From Verrucomicrobiales bacterium (GTDB lineage: Bacteria > Verrucomicrobiota > Verrucomicrobiia > Verrucomicrobiales > SLCJ01): a DNA stretch of 44,046 bases. Below are positions 7,703 to 16,411 of the stretch, in pieces; within the stretch, counting starts at the first letter, position 1; each line of letters begins with the position of its first letter. The notes beneath the pieces were generated by a model. That model made no database searches. It was given only the letters and a program-made list of their open reading frames with translations, and was not told the DNA's origin. The stretch spans positions 1-44,046 of the forward strand of contig JAGXGH010000097.1 of the NCBI GenBank assembly GCA_024636835.1, written 5' to 3'. The translations under genes and the position numbers were made by a program.

Positions 7703-8896
7703 CTAGAGATCTTCGCCATAGACCGACTCGGAGACTTCGGATTCACCCGAGGATTTTATAGCTTCTGCCACTTCCACTTTCGTGCCTTCAACAACATCAC
7801 TGAAACTCGTCAGACAAATCCGGTCACCGGATTCCAATCCCCCGGTCACAAAAATCTCATCGGCAGTTTCCCATAAAATTTTCACATCGCGGAAGCGGAG
7901 TTCGTCCTGCTTGTCGACGGTCAACACGCGGGAAACACCATACACCGAGCGACGCGGCACGCGGATCACATTGTCGAAGGTCTTGCCCTCCACATCGGCT
8001 TGGACGAAAAAGTTCGGCATCAAGCGCACACCTTCATCGGAGGTCATCGCGTCCGAAGTGATCTCAGCCACGAGATAGATCGACCGGGTGCGTGGATCGA
8101 TTGTCGCCTCGCTGCGCACGACCTTTGCCTGCCAAACACCGGCGGCTTCACCCAGCGAGGAGCGAATCACCGCATCCACTTGGCTTGTGGCTGGATCTTT
8201 AACGAAGCGTGCCTCACGAATCGAAACCGGAAGTCGGATTTCAAATGCGCCGGATTCATAAATCGTCGCAACCGGGGTACCTGGAGGAACAAAGGCACCG
8301 ATGTCTACCGAGCGCATCTCTACCACACCATCGTAAGGGGCACGAATTTCCGAGCGCCTCAGATCGGCTTCCGCCTTGTCCACCGCAGCCACAGCGGATT
8401 CAACCATCGCACTGGCACTCTCGAGTTGGGGTTTACGCAACACCAAATCACTGGCGGGACGCCCTTCTCCCAAACGCTCCCAATCCCGCTTCGCCTGATC
8501 TGCCCGCGCCTGTTCATTCACCAAGGCCAACTTTGCATCCGCCTCATTCGCTCGCGCTTGCGCCAGCAAGGCCTTATAGTTCGTCGGATCAATAACCAAC
8601 AAAACTTCGCCCTTACTAACTGTCATTCCCGCTTTCAAATTCTCCGAAACTTCAATCACCTTGCCACCGACTTCCGCCGTCAATTGGGTGCGGGTGATCG
8701 GCTTCACCTCCCCTTGGCTGGGAACTGTAATATCCACACTACTCGGTTCAGCGACGAGCACTTCCACAGCGCGCAGGATAACATCTCGCTCAACTTTTTC
8801 CGCTTCGCGGCCGTTGGCTATCAACAGATAGGCCAATCCTCCACCTAGCCCTAGAACGAGGATTGAGATAATAGTGTATTTGGCGACGGGATTCAT
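7703..8896 (-). CDS. RND efflux periplasmic adaptor (membrane fusion protein)
   Basis: A 397-residue adaptor linking the inner-membrane pump to the outer-membrane channel. The N-terminal membrane anchor is about residues 7-29 (TIISILVLGLGGGLAYLLIA), with no lipobox. The biotinyl-lipoyl-like half motif is GGKVIEVSENLKAGMTVSKGE. A coiled-coil hairpin follows (about 110-190, rich in A/E/K/R: ALLAQARANEADAKLALVNEQARADQAKRDW). The returning lipoyl half is EIRAPYDGVVEMRSVDIGAFVPPGTPVATI. The C-terminal beta-barrel has IRVPRRSVYG and TGGLESGDRICL. It lies between the outer-membrane factor gene (25 bp) and the pump gene (38 bp). Confidence 0.93.
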   Translation of the reverse strand: MNPVAKYTIISILVLGLGGGLAYLLIANGREAEKVERDVILRAVEVLVAEPSSVDITVPSQGEVKPITRTQLTAEVGGKVIEVSENLKAGMTVSKGEVLLVIDPTNYKALLAQARANEADAKLALVNEQARADQAKRDWERLGEGRPASDLVLRKPQLESASAMVESAVAAVDKAEADLRRSEIRAPYDGVVEMRSVDIGAFVPPGTPVATIYESGAFEIRLPVSIREARFVKDPATSQVDAVIRSSLGEAAGVWQAKVVRSEATIDPRTRSIYLVAEITSDAMTSDEGVRLMPNFFVQADVEGKTFDNVIRVPRRSVYGVSRVLTVDKQDELRFRDVKILWETADEIFVTGGLESGDRICLTSFSDVVEGTKVEVAEAIKSSGESEVSESVYGEDL

Positions 8897-8921
8897 GCGG
8901 CGAGTAGTATGGGAACGGTGA

Positions 8922-10376
8922 CTATTTCAAAAAATCCCCGCCGAGTGCAAGATGAAGATTGATGCGGTTTTCCAATCGTGCATAACGCACAGCCAAGAGG
9001 TTACGGCGGGCTAGAATGACTCGGCGCTGGGTCTCAAATACAGAGATAATCGTTCCCACGCCATCCTTGAAGCTGTTGCGAGCCTCGTCATCGGCTTCCA
9101 CCGCGAGGTCGAGTGATTTTTTCAACGCACGCTCACGGGTCAACAACCACTGCTCGTTAGCGAGAGCAGATTCAACCTCAAGGAAGGCATTCAACACGGT
9201 CTTTTGCAGTGATGCCAAAGCTTCGTCTTCATTGGCTTGGCGTTGCCGGTAAGTGGAACGGATCTGACCACCAGCGAGTATCGGCTGCACCACTCCTGCC
9301 GCGATATTCCACACTCCAAAGTCACTATTTAATATCTGATTCAGGTCGTCAGTCGATGAACCACCGTTCCCCGTCAATCGCAACTGCGGGAAAATCGCCA
9401 GCTTCGCTTCTTTCACCGCCTTACCGCGCGAGGCAAAACGTCTCTCGGCAGCTATCACATCAGGACGGCGCAACAGCATACCCGAAGGAATCCCCGCCGG
9501 TGGTGTTGCGTTCAATACAGGCAAACTACGACTCGCATCGTAGTTCACATTCGGATACCTTCCGAGTAAAATCTCCAATTGCCTCGCAGCCGACTCACGT
9601 CGCTGGCTCGATTCCGCGAGATCTGCCTTGGCCGCCTCCACATCGGATCGCGCCACCCGCAGTTGGGATCCAATACTCCCCGCATCGCCCTGACCCGACT
9701 CAAAACGCTGACGCACCACGTCTTCAGTCTCTTTAAGAATGCGCAGTGCCTCCTCTGATGCGTTCACTTGCTCGTTCGACTCGATCACCGTGAAATACGC
9801 TTTTGCGACCTGCGCGGCAAGAGATACGCGGGCTGCCTGCCAGTCGGCCATTGCCGCATCCGCATCGGCGATCGCCGCGCTTTCACCCGCTCGGACTCGC
9901 CCCCAAAGATCGATTTCCCAATTCACATCCAACGATAAACCGAAGGTGTTCACTCGCGCTGCTTGCACACCACCTCCCCCGCCACCCGCTGCCGGATCTC
10001 CTCCAAAAATAGGGAAGCCAATAAAGTTCCTTTTCGATCGCGAGCCATCAAAGACAAGATTCGCTTGAGGCCGCCGATCCGCACCAGCAGAGATGGCAAC
10101 ATTTTCCGCTGCCCGCATCCGAGCCGCCGCCGCCTTGACATCTGGATTCGCCTTTTCAGCCTCAGTCACCAAATCAACCAAACGAGAATCACCAAAGCGT
10201 CGAATCCAGTCACCATTAACGCCTGCCGTAGCTTCCTTGGTGGATCCCCAGGTTCCCGGCACAGCGATACCAGTTTCCGAGAGCCGTGAATTCGGCGATA
10301 TCCCAGAGCACCCCACCAAAAGAACACCGGCCAATGAGCCAAACAATAGTCGTTGAAACACGGTGAGTGTAGTCAT
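8922..10376 (-). CDS. Efflux outer-membrane factor, NodT/OprM-type lipoprotein
   Basis: A 484-residue TolC-family channel. The signal peptide ends in lipobox LVGC (C23), predicting lipidation like OprM/NodT members. Two OEP repeats are visible. The first is around ADADAAMADWQAARVSLAAQVAKAYFTVIESNEQV…RQRFESGQGDAGSI. The second is around RQRQANEDEALASLQKTVLNAFLEVESALANEQ…SFKDGVGTIISVFETQRRVILARRNLLAVRYARLENRINLHLALGG, the standard ending. A glycine-rich insertion (GGGGGG near residue 130) sits in the first beta-strand region and is unusual. It is transcribed 33 bp after the TetR gene. Confidence 0.93.
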   Translation of the reverse strand: MTTLTVFQRLLFGSLAGVLLVGCSGISPNSRLSETGIAVPGTWGSTKEATAGVNGDWIRRFGDSRLVDLVTEAEKANPDVKAAAARMRAAENVAISAGADRRPQANLVFDGSRSKRNFIGFPIFGGDPAAGGGGGGVQAARVNTFGLSLDVNWEIDLWGRVRAGESAAIADADAAMADWQAARVSLAAQVAKAYFTVIESNEQVNASEEALRILKETEDVVRQRFESGQGDAGSIGSQLRVARSDVEAAKADLAESSQRRESAARQLEILLGRYPNVNYDASRSLPVLNATPPAGIPSGMLLRRPDVIAAERRFASRGKAVKEAKLAIFPQLRLTGNGGSSTDDLNQILNSDFGVWNIAAGVVQPILAGGQIRSTYRQRQANEDEALASLQKTVLNAFLEVESALANEQWLLTRERALKKSLDLAVEADDEARNSFKDGVGTIISVFETQRRVILARRNLLAVRYARLENRINLHLALGGDFLK

Positions 10377-10409
10377 GAAATGATTCTATCGATGCCGAAG
10401 CCACAAGGA

Positions 10410-11078
10410 CTATTTTGTGGACTTAGCTTCAATACCACCAGTAACGAATCGAATCAACTGACAGCGGATCCACTCCCAGTCCGGCTCACCTGAACGCCCT
10501 CCTGACGCTGGATTCAAAAGATCGCCTTGGGTGAAAATCCGCAACATCGCACCTACACCGAAGAACAACCTCCAGAAGATCTCCCGACGCTCTAAGTGCG
10601 GCGCCGAACGCGTCAAGGCCTCATCAAATCTCCGCATCACCTCAGCATATACTGCGCCTACCTCATCCGGCATACGCGATGAAGGATCAGTCATCGACCT
10701 TCCCAATAAACTGCCGAGATATCCTCCTCCGTCCTCTGATTCTTTAGCCTCATCCAAAATCGGATCCACCACACAGGCAACGATTTTCTCCACCGCCACA
10801 GGGGCTCCGCCAGCCTCGCTCAAACAGCGGTCAAGTTGCTGGATCCTCGCCACGTTCCACCGCTTCGCCGCACGAATAATCACCGCGTCAACAAGCCCAT
10901 CCCTCGATCCGTAGTAATAGCTCACCGATGCCAAGTTCACATCCGCCGCCGCAGTGATGTCACGTAGAGACGGACGTTCAAATCCATCCTTGGCAAATGC
11001 CAGCTCGGCAGCAATAAGGATCCGCTCCCCCGCTTTCAGTTTCTTGGGTTGGTTTTCAATTTTTGAGGTCATGATCAT
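10410..11078 (-). CDS. TetR/AcrR-family repressor of the RND efflux operon
   Basis: A 222-residue one-component repressor. I chose ATG 11078 (MIMTSKIENQPKK) because AGG lies 6 nt upstream and an earlier TTG start would place the operator palindrome inside the coding sequence. The HTH runs about residues 13-65 (ILIAAELAFAKDGFERPSLRDITAAADVNLASVSYYYGSRDGLVDAVI). Its recognition helix, NLASVSYYYGS, is typical of the family, including the CecR/DUF1956-like group. The C-terminal ligand domain ends …GGIEAKSTK. It is the first gene of the efflux operon, so it likely autoregulates itself and the three efflux genes through the palindrome at 11087-11104. Confidence 0.9.
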   Translation of the reverse strand: MIMTSKIENQPKKLKAGERILIAAELAFAKDGFERPSLRDITAAADVNLASVSYYYGSRDGLVDAVIIRAAKRWNVARIQQLDRCLSEAGGAPVAVEKIVACVVDPILDEAKESEDGGGYLGSLLGRSMTDPSSRMPDEVGAVYAEVMRRFDEALTRSAPHLERREIFWRLFFGVGAMLRIFTQGDLLNPASGGRSGEPDWEWIRCQLIRFVTGGIEAKSTK

Positions 11079-11086
11079 ATAAAGCC

Positions 11087-11104
11087 TAAACAAACGTTTG
11101 ATTA
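11087..11104. promoter_or_regulatory. Candidate TetR operator
   Basis: The perfect core palindrome CAAACGTTTG (11091-11100) lies within an 18-bp imperfect dyad TAAACAAACGTTTGATTA, 12 bp upstream of the regulator's ATG. Several TetR-family repressors bind CAAAC/GTTTG-type sites. Position and symmetry support an autoregulatory operator; binding itself is inferred. Confidence 0.65.
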
Positions 11105-11230
11105 ACAGGATGGTCAAACAACATTTATAGCCGAACTATATACGTTCATTGACCAGCCTTAGGATACTTGATTTTCCCTGCCATAATTTCCACCCTCTTG
11201 CGAAAGCCTTATAGGTCGAAATTCTGTACA

Positions 11231-11266
11231 CAAAAAAAACGGCGCCGGAGAGAAATCCGACGCCGC
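11231..11266 (-). terminator. Intrinsic terminator of the YlbF-family gene
   Basis: Read on the minus strand, a stem of ten positions with one mismatch (plus-strand arms 11240-11249 and 11256-11265, loop GAGAAA) is followed by eight consecutive T (plus-strand A-run 11232-11239). It lies 21 bp after the stop of the YlbF gene and is the clearest intrinsic terminator in the window. Confidence 0.9.
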
Positions 11267-11286
11267 TTGAAATTCGAAATCGCAGA

Positions 11287-11712
11287 TTAGCAACCGCAAC
11301 CTCCGCCGCCGCAGCATTCGCCACCTTGAGCTTCCTTCATGTCCTCTTCAGTAGGGACTTCGCCGATTTCAAGGGTTTTACCCACCCATGCACCCACCAT
11401 GGTGTGCACTTCCTGAAGAGCCTTCTGGCTTTCGAGGAAAGTTGTCACCACATCGTTCTCAAAAAGAGCTTCGCGCTTCTTCTCGAAAGCTTCGACCTCT
11501 TCGGCTTTTAGCTCTTGGCCCGATTGCTGCATCTGCTGAAGCTGACCACCTAAAGCGCTCACCTCCTCGTAGGCCGACTTGGCTGTATCGTTCTCAAGAA
11601 ATGCATCAATATTGGCGTTGTGTTGCTTGATCGACTCGTCTTCGACCAACGCTGCGCAAAGGTCTTGGATCTTCGAGACGATAGAAGTGGATTCCATAGT
11701 TGCTGTCATCAT
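11287..11712 (-). CDS. YlbF/YmcA-family protein with cysteine-rich tail
   Basis: A 141-residue, mostly helical protein of the Com_YlbF type. The pattern SIVSKIQDLCAALVEDESIK…IDAFLENDTAKSAYEEV…LGGQLQQMQQSG…FLESQKALQEVHTMVGAWVGKTL matches the family's antiparallel helical core. The C-terminus ends GGECCGGGGCGC with cysteines at 133, 134, 139 and 141, a likely metal or Fe-S ligand set. In Bacillus, YlbF and YmcA act with YaaT on RNase Y-dependent RNA processing and the complex carries Fe-S clusters; whether that holds here is unknown. A second in-frame ATG five codons in is an alternative start. A strong terminator follows. Confidence 0.82.
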   Translation of the reverse strand: MMTATMESTSIVSKIQDLCAALVEDESIKQHNANIDAFLENDTAKSAYEEVSALGGQLQQMQQSGQELKAEEVEAFEKKREALFENDVVTTFLESQKALQEVHTMVGAWVGKTLEIGEVPTEEDMKEAQGGECCGGGGCGC

Positions 11713-11744
11713 TCAAACTAGCTCAATTTTTCAAATCCGCAAGG

Positions 11745-11758
11745 CAAGCGATAGCTTA
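11745..11758. repeat. CAAGCGATAGCTT hairpin, copy 2
   Basis: The same 13-mer as at 3016-3028, here CAAGC-GATA-GCTTA, lies between the YlbF-family and flavoprotein genes. It can form a 4-bp stem on a GATA loop. No T-run follows. Confidence 0.5.
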
Positions 11759-11807
11759 CTAACGCGTGATTATTCCTGCCACAGCTGATTCACCCACTGA
11801 CAACCGC

Positions 11808-13229
11808 CTATTTCAGCAAGACATGATCCAAGACATCCTCCGCCGTGTAGGCGTTTCCAGCTTTGCCCGCCACCTCGGCGACACAGGACAAATCCTCACC
11901 ACAGGTTACCAAGGGAAGCTCTTCTTTACCGTCTTTCCGCACCTGAGCGAGCCCAATGTTTGCCATCAAGCCATTGCACAAACACTTCCTGCCGACCGTA
12001 TCCTCCATCTTACCACCTTTCTTGACGTAGGACTCGGGATCTTCAGATCGGCAACGCCAACCCAAGGATCCGTTTTCACGCTCGTAGGGCTCACGCAGAT
12101 ATCCCAAATCACACTGGCGACAGCGCTCGCCGTAGACCTCAGACTCTGAAATTGTGCCTTCCATTTTGAGAACTTGGAAAGGAAAGCCGGTCGGAGATGC
12201 CAAAGGGTCTTTGAAAACATCCACCGCACCGTCAGCCAAACTCATCTCCACTGCTTTTTTCTTCAAATCCGCACGCAATCCAGACTCCTCGCAGAAAGCG
12301 AACACGGTGCCCAACTGGACACCTTCAGCGCCTTGTGAGCGCGCCTCTTGGAGCTTGTCAGCGCTACCGTAGGCACCAGCCAGCCAAAACGGCACACCAA
12401 GCTTACGGATGGCTTCCATATCGACCACATCCCGCGGACCATAGATCGGCTCGCCCTTTTCATTGAGTGGAGCTTTGCCGCGTGGAGGTGCATTGTGGCC
12501 ACCTGCCGTGGGGTTTTCGACGATCAAGCCGTCTACTTTTCCTGCGCACTTCTTCACCATCATGGCGGCAAGTGTTACCGATGATACGATGGGAAAAAAA
12601 CGTGGTCGCTCAGCGGGAAAAACCGCCCCCTCGATGAGGCCGGCAGGATCGAAAGTGAGCTTGTGCGTCACCCCCTTGGACGCGCCGTGCACATAGAGAG
12701 ACATCTCAGCCTCACGACCATGGCGAAGCGCGTCGATCACCGCAGGGATCTCTAGTGGAATCCCCGCACCCACCAATATCACATCAACATCAGCAAGCAT
12801 TGCGCCGTATATGCCCGCTAAAATGGGAGCCTGAATTTTTTGCAAATAATTGATACCAATGCTTCCATCATGACCTTCTTTCGCGAGGTAAACCTCCATG
12901 AAGTTCGCCACCACAATCAACTGTAGAGCCAACCTGCCGGGAGCTTCGCCGATCATCGGTTTCGCCGCATACGCCTTGCCTGCCGGTTTTCCGCCCTTGA
13001 TAAAATATCGATCAACTATCTCTTTGGCGACGTTTTGATCTGGGAAAGCCGACAGGGCGCGCCGGACGTGCCCACCTTCATCGCCATCCTGCAAAATCCG
13101 CACCATGACAAGATCGATCGCCGTGCTCGACACGACACCCAATTCCCCTCGTTGAGACACACGCCGTGCTAGCTGCCAACTGGACACTGCTGCGCCCATT
13201 CCACCTTGGATAATCTGATAAGTTTTCAT
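11808..13229 (-). CDS. Nitronate monooxygenase-like flavin oxidoreductase with C-terminal cysteine cluster
   Basis: A 473-residue FMN-dependent TIM-barrel protein of the nitronate monooxygenase/2-nitropropane dioxygenase superfamily. Motifs are the QGGMG start (8-12), IVENPTAGGHNAPPRG (236-251, flavin/phosphate and catalytic-histidine region; H245), and LAGAYGSADKLQEARSQGAEGVQLGTVFAFCEESG (283-317). Beyond the barrel a roughly 105-residue extension carries C370-x2-C373, C393, C416-x-C418, C443 and C449, which look like metal or Fe-S ligands. The family's true substrates vary (nitronates, enoyl reduction, PfaD-like), so the reaction here is uncertain. It is divergent from the S10 peptidase gene across a 211-bp promoter gap. 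Confidence 0.85.
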   Translation of the reverse strand: MKTYQIIQGGMGAAVSSWQLARRVSQRGELGVVSSTAIDLVMVRILQDGDEGGHVRRALSAFPDQNVAKEIVDRYFIKGGKPAGKAYAAKPMIGEAPGRLALQLIVVANFMEVYLAKEGHDGSIGINYLQKIQAPILAGIYGAMLADVDVILVGAGIPLEIPAVIDALRHGREAEMSLYVHGASKGVTHKLTFDPAGLIEGAVFPAERPRFFPIVSSVTLAAMMVKKCAGKVDGLIVENPTAGGHNAPPRGKAPLNEKGEPIYGPRDVVDMEAIRKLGVPFWLAGAYGSADKLQEARSQGAEGVQLGTVFAFCEESGLRADLKKKAVEMSLADGAVDVFKDPLASPTGFPFQVLKMEGTISESEVYGERCRQCDLGYLREPYERENGSLGWRCRSEDPESYVKKGGKMEDTVGRKCLCNGLMANIGLAQVRKDGKEELPLVTCGEDLSCVAEVAGKAGNAYTAEDVLDHVLLK

Positions 13230-13440
13230 GAATACGGTCTTTCGGCTCTTTCACAAGGATGTGAGACATCTCGATAAAAGGCTCTTCACCAACAATCATT
13301 AACGCTCCACCCCTTAGCCCAAAGCGTATTCGCACTTATCGTCCCATCTTGTATCCTGACACGCGAAGATAGCCGATTTACCGTCTTCACAGTGAAAACA
13401 CACAGCATCACAGGTAGACAGTCCGCCAGATCTCTGGCAA
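13230..13440. other. Divergent promoter gap
   Basis: The 211 bp between the divergent flavoprotein and peptidase genes must hold promoters for both. I could not pick a convincing -35/-10 pair or dyad here. Confidence 0.4.
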
Positions 13441-15009
13441 ATGATACGCACCGCCATGAATCGCTCCCTACTTTCGTCCATTCTACTCGCCGCATCTCTC
13501 GCCACGTCATCACCTTATGTGTTCGCGGACGACCAGGCTCCCAATGACTCCGATAAGGAGAAGCCAGAGGCCAAAGAAGACACCGCCGAGAAACCTGACA
13601 TTAAATCCGGAAACATCGAGAAACGTGCCGAGAAAGAAATGAGCATCGACAACGGCAAGGGAGGCACCCTCACCTACAACGTATCGACAGCCATGATGCC
13701 ACTCGAAGACAGTGAGGGCAAGATGCGCGCAGAAGTTTTCCACACCTACTACCAAGTTAAAAGCGATCAACCAAGGCCTCTCGTGTTCTGCTTTAATGGC
13801 GGGCCTGGCGCGTCCTCAGTGTGGCTTCATCTTGGAGGCATCGCCCCCTATCGTGCGGATCTGCCGGGCGACGGCACCACCCAGCCCAAACCACCTTTTG
13901 GGGTAGTCGAAAACCCACACACCATTCTCGACGTCGCAGACCTCGTCTTCGTCGACCCCGTCACTACAGGATATAGCCGAGGCAAGGACAAGAAGACGGA
14001 GAAGGAATTTCACGGTGTGGAAGAAGACCTCGCCGGCAATGCGGAATTTGTCCGCCGCTTCATTGCACATCACAAAGTCTGGAAACAACCAGTCTTCCTA
14101 ATGGGCGAAAGCTACGGTGTCTTTCGCGTCTGCGGGCTAGCCTCCGAGCTCTCTTCCAACTATGGCATCCGCACCAGCGGTCTTCTTCTGATTTCCGGAC
14201 TCGTCGATTTTCAAACCATCATCAGTAGCGAAGGTAACGATCTGCCCTATGCACTCTACCTGCCAACACTCACGCGAGTCGCCATCTATCACGGCAAACT
14301 CAAACCCAAAGACCCTGAGGCACTCGTCGCCGAAGCGAAAAAATTCGCCGAAACAGAGTATCTGGCAGCCCTTTATTTGGGCAATAGCATCCCCGCAAAA
14401 CAGCGCCAAACCATCATCGAAAAGCTGCATCGCTTCACCGCCATCCCGGAAGACATCATCGACCGCGCAGATCTTCGTATCAGCGCCACGCTATTTCGCG
14501 GCACGCTACTCGATGCCGATGCACAGAACATTGGACGCTTCGATGCACGGGTGAAGGGCACAGATCAAGACCGCTTGCAACCCAACGCAGGTGGAGACCC
14601 CTCATTCGACATTCTCGTCGACCTCTACTCCACCGCCATTCAGCGCTACCTCGTCGAAACATTGGAATTCAACGCCGACGAAAACAAACATTACCGCGTG
14701 CTCACGGGAGAAGTTGGACCATGGAACTACGGGCGGTTTAAAAACCGTTACGCACAGACGATCGACCGCTTGGGGCGCACGATTGAGAGCAACCCAGACC
14801 TCAGAATCTTCATCGCGGGTGGACGCTATGATCTGGCAACTCCCGTCGAAGGAATTCTCTATTCCTTCAATCGTATCGACCTACCAAAAGAAGATTCCTT
14901 GATTCTCGAATTGTATCAAGGCGGTCACATGATGTATTCTAATCCATCAGCTCTCAAAAAACTCACCGCAGACTTGCGTAAGTTCATCGGCGAGACTACC
15001 TCCGACTAG
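13441..15009 (+). CDS. Secreted S10-family serine carboxypeptidase-like peptidase
   Basis: A 522-residue exported alpha/beta-hydrolase. An N-terminal signal peptide (MNRSLLSSILLAASLATSSPYVFA) is followed by a charged linker rich in D/E/K (31-67). Hallmarks are the oxyanion block FNGGPGASSVW (118-128), the nucleophile S224 in GESYG (222-226), the aspartate D464 in GGRYDLATP, and the histidine H496 in GGHMMYSNP, the three catalytic residues in S10 order. The family usually has GESYGG; here G is replaced by V (GESYGVFR). Two in-frame ATGs (13441 and 13456) are possible; both keep the signal peptide. It is the first gene of a run of seven on this strand, 7 bp before the DUF296 gene. Confidence 0.92.
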   Translation: MIRTAMNRSLLSSILLAASLATSSPYVFADDQAPNDSDKEKPEAKEDTAEKPDIKSGNIEKRAEKEMSIDNGKGGTLTYNVSTAMMPLEDSEGKMRAEVFHTYYQVKSDQPRPLVFCFNGGPGASSVWLHLGGIAPYRADLPGDGTTQPKPPFGVVENPHTILDVADLVFVDPVTTGYSRGKDKKTEKEFHGVEEDLAGNAEFVRRFIAHHKVWKQPVFLMGESYGVFRVCGLASELSSNYGIRTSGLLLISGLVDFQTIISSEGNDLPYALYLPTLTRVAIYHGKLKPKDPEALVAEAKKFAETEYLAALYLGNSIPAKQRQTIIEKLHRFTAIPEDIIDRADLRISATLFRGTLLDADAQNIGRFDARVKGTDQDRLQPNAGGDPSFDILVDLYSTAIQRYLVETLEFNADENKHYRVLTGEVGPWNYGRFKNRYAQTIDRLGRTIESNPDLRIFIAGGRYDLATPVEGILYSFNRIDLPKEDSLILELYQGGHMMYSNPSALKKLTADLRKFIGETTSD

Positions 15010-15016
15010 CCCCATC

Positions 15017-15433
15017 ATGTCTGCACCCTCACCGCTCCACGCAATCCGTCTCGTCCCAGGCGACGATCTGTACACCGCCCTTGATCAATTCACCGTCGAG
15101 CGTGGAATCACCGCCGGTGCCGTGCTCACCTGCGTCGGTTCGCTCGCCAAAATCAACATCCGGCTAGCCGGACGCAAAAGCAGCACAGCACTGGAGCAGA
15201 AGATGGAGATCCTTGCTCTCTCCGGCACACTCTCAAACGACGGTTGCCACGTTCACATCTCACTCGCCGATAGCGATGGAAGAACGATCGGCGGTCACCT
15301 GATGCCTGAATCCATCGTTCACACCACTGCGGAAATCGTCATCATCGAACTCGCCGGCACCACATTCCGGCGCACTATCGATCCAGCTACAGGTTACCGT
15401 GAACTGGTCATCGAAGAAGAGAAACAGTCGTAA
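15017..15433 (+). CDS. PPC/DUF296-domain protein
   Basis: A 138-residue single PPC (DUF296) domain. The sequence runs …AIRLVPGDDLYTALDQFTVERGITAGAVLTCVGSLAKINIRLAG, then LALSGTLSNDGCHVHISLADSDGRTIGGHLMPESIVHTTAEIVIIEL. The G-x-H-x-H-(I/L)-S-(L/I)-A-D…GGH-L pattern is the conserved metal-binding core. The fold is shared with plant AT-hook proteins, but this bacterial form has no AT-hook and probably does not bind DNA. It starts 7 bp after the peptidase stop and is likely co-transcribed. The role is unknown. Confidence 0.9.
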   Translation: MSAPSPLHAIRLVPGDDLYTALDQFTVERGITAGAVLTCVGSLAKINIRLAGRKSSTALEQKMEILALSGTLSNDGCHVHISLADSDGRTIGGHLMPESIVHTTAEIVIIELAGTTFRRTIDPATGYRELVIEEEKQS

Positions 15434-15457
15434 AGTTTCTGACGGAACACTGTAAAC

Positions 15458-16411
15458 ATGCTTTCATTTTCCACCTGCTGGAACAGCTCAAAATATCACG
15501 ACGGAGCCAAGCTCATCGATGAGATCCGTGAGTTAGGTTTCGATACCGTCGAGCTCTCCCATGGCATGACCGTGAGCCTTCTCCCCGGCATCAAAGAAGC
15601 CTACGACAAGGGAAGGATCAAAGTGAGCGGCTTACACAACTTCTTCCCCTCACCTGTCGAGGTGATGGTCGATGCTCCCGACTGTTACGAGTTCACCTCG
15701 TATCGAAAGCACGAGCGAGAACGCGCCCTCAACCTCACACTGCGCACCATCGAGACCGCTGCCAAGTTCGACGCCAAATACCTCGTCCTGCACATGGGCA
15801 GCACGACACTAAACAAGCGCACCAAACAACTCGAAGACATGGTCGTTGCGGGGGAACTCAACTCGCGCGACTACGTCAAAAAGAAGATCGATTTCATCAA
15901 GAAACGCGAAGCCACAGGACGGCGTCACATGGAGCGCATCATTCCAGTGCTAGACAGCCTCATTGAGCCCGCAAAGGAAGCCGGTATCGTGCTCGCCGTT
16001 GAATCGCGTAGTCACTACGAGCAAATGCCCAGCGAGCGCGAGATGGTCGAGCTCATGGAACACTTCGCCGACTGTCCGCAGATTGGCTACTGGCACGACT
16101 TCGGGCACGTTCAAAGAAAGCACAACCTCGACCTTCTCGACCACCGACAGTGGCTTGAAAAAATGCTCCCCCACCTGGTCGGTTGCCACGTTCACGATGT
16201 CGAATACCCCACCCGCGACCATCGAGTCCCCTTTCAGGGGCACATGAAAGATTTTGTCGAACTGATCAAGCTTGTGCCCGCTGAAAAACCACTGGTCTGG
16301 GAGCTCTCGCCAGGCAGAAGACCGACGCACATCCGTCGCGCCCTCAAGCAGTGGATAGAAACTTTCCCTGATACCTTTGAAGGACAGAATATTGGCAACC
16401 CGACAGACTAA
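15458..16411 (+). CDS. Sugar phosphate isomerase/epimerase family TIM barrel
   Basis: A 317-residue xylose isomerase-like (AP endonuclease 2 superfamily) barrel. It opens MLSFSTCWNSSKYHDGAKLIDEIRELGFDTVELSHGM. Metal-ligand-type residues lie in LVLHMGSTTL, VLAVESRSHYEQMPSE (E), GYWHDFGHVQRKH (D/H), GCHVHDVEYPTRDHR (H-x-H-D) and PLVWELSPGRRP (E). These are the expected divalent-metal positions, so it is probably an active metal-dependent isomerase, epimerase or related enzyme on a sugar-like substrate not identifiable here. Its stop overlaps the next start by 1 bp (TAATG). Confidence 0.88.
   Translation: MLSFSTCWNSSKYHDGAKLIDEIRELGFDTVELSHGMTVSLLPGIKEAYDKGRIKVSGLHNFFPSPVEVMVDAPDCYEFTSYRKHERERALNLTLRTIETAAKFDAKYLVLHMGSTTLNKRTKQLEDMVVAGELNSRDYVKKKIDFIKKREATGRRHMERIIPVLDSLIEPAKEAGIVLAVESRSHYEQMPSEREMVELMEHFADCPQIGYWHDFGHVQRKHNLDLLDHRQWLEKMLPHLVGCHVHDVEYPTRDHRVPFQGHMKDFVELIKLVPAEKPLVWELSPGRRPTHIRRALKQWIETFPDTFEGQNIGNPTD

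Noticed and set aside
8000..8848. Plus-strand frame of 282 codons
   Set aside because: It is a shadow of the efflux adaptor gene on the other strand.
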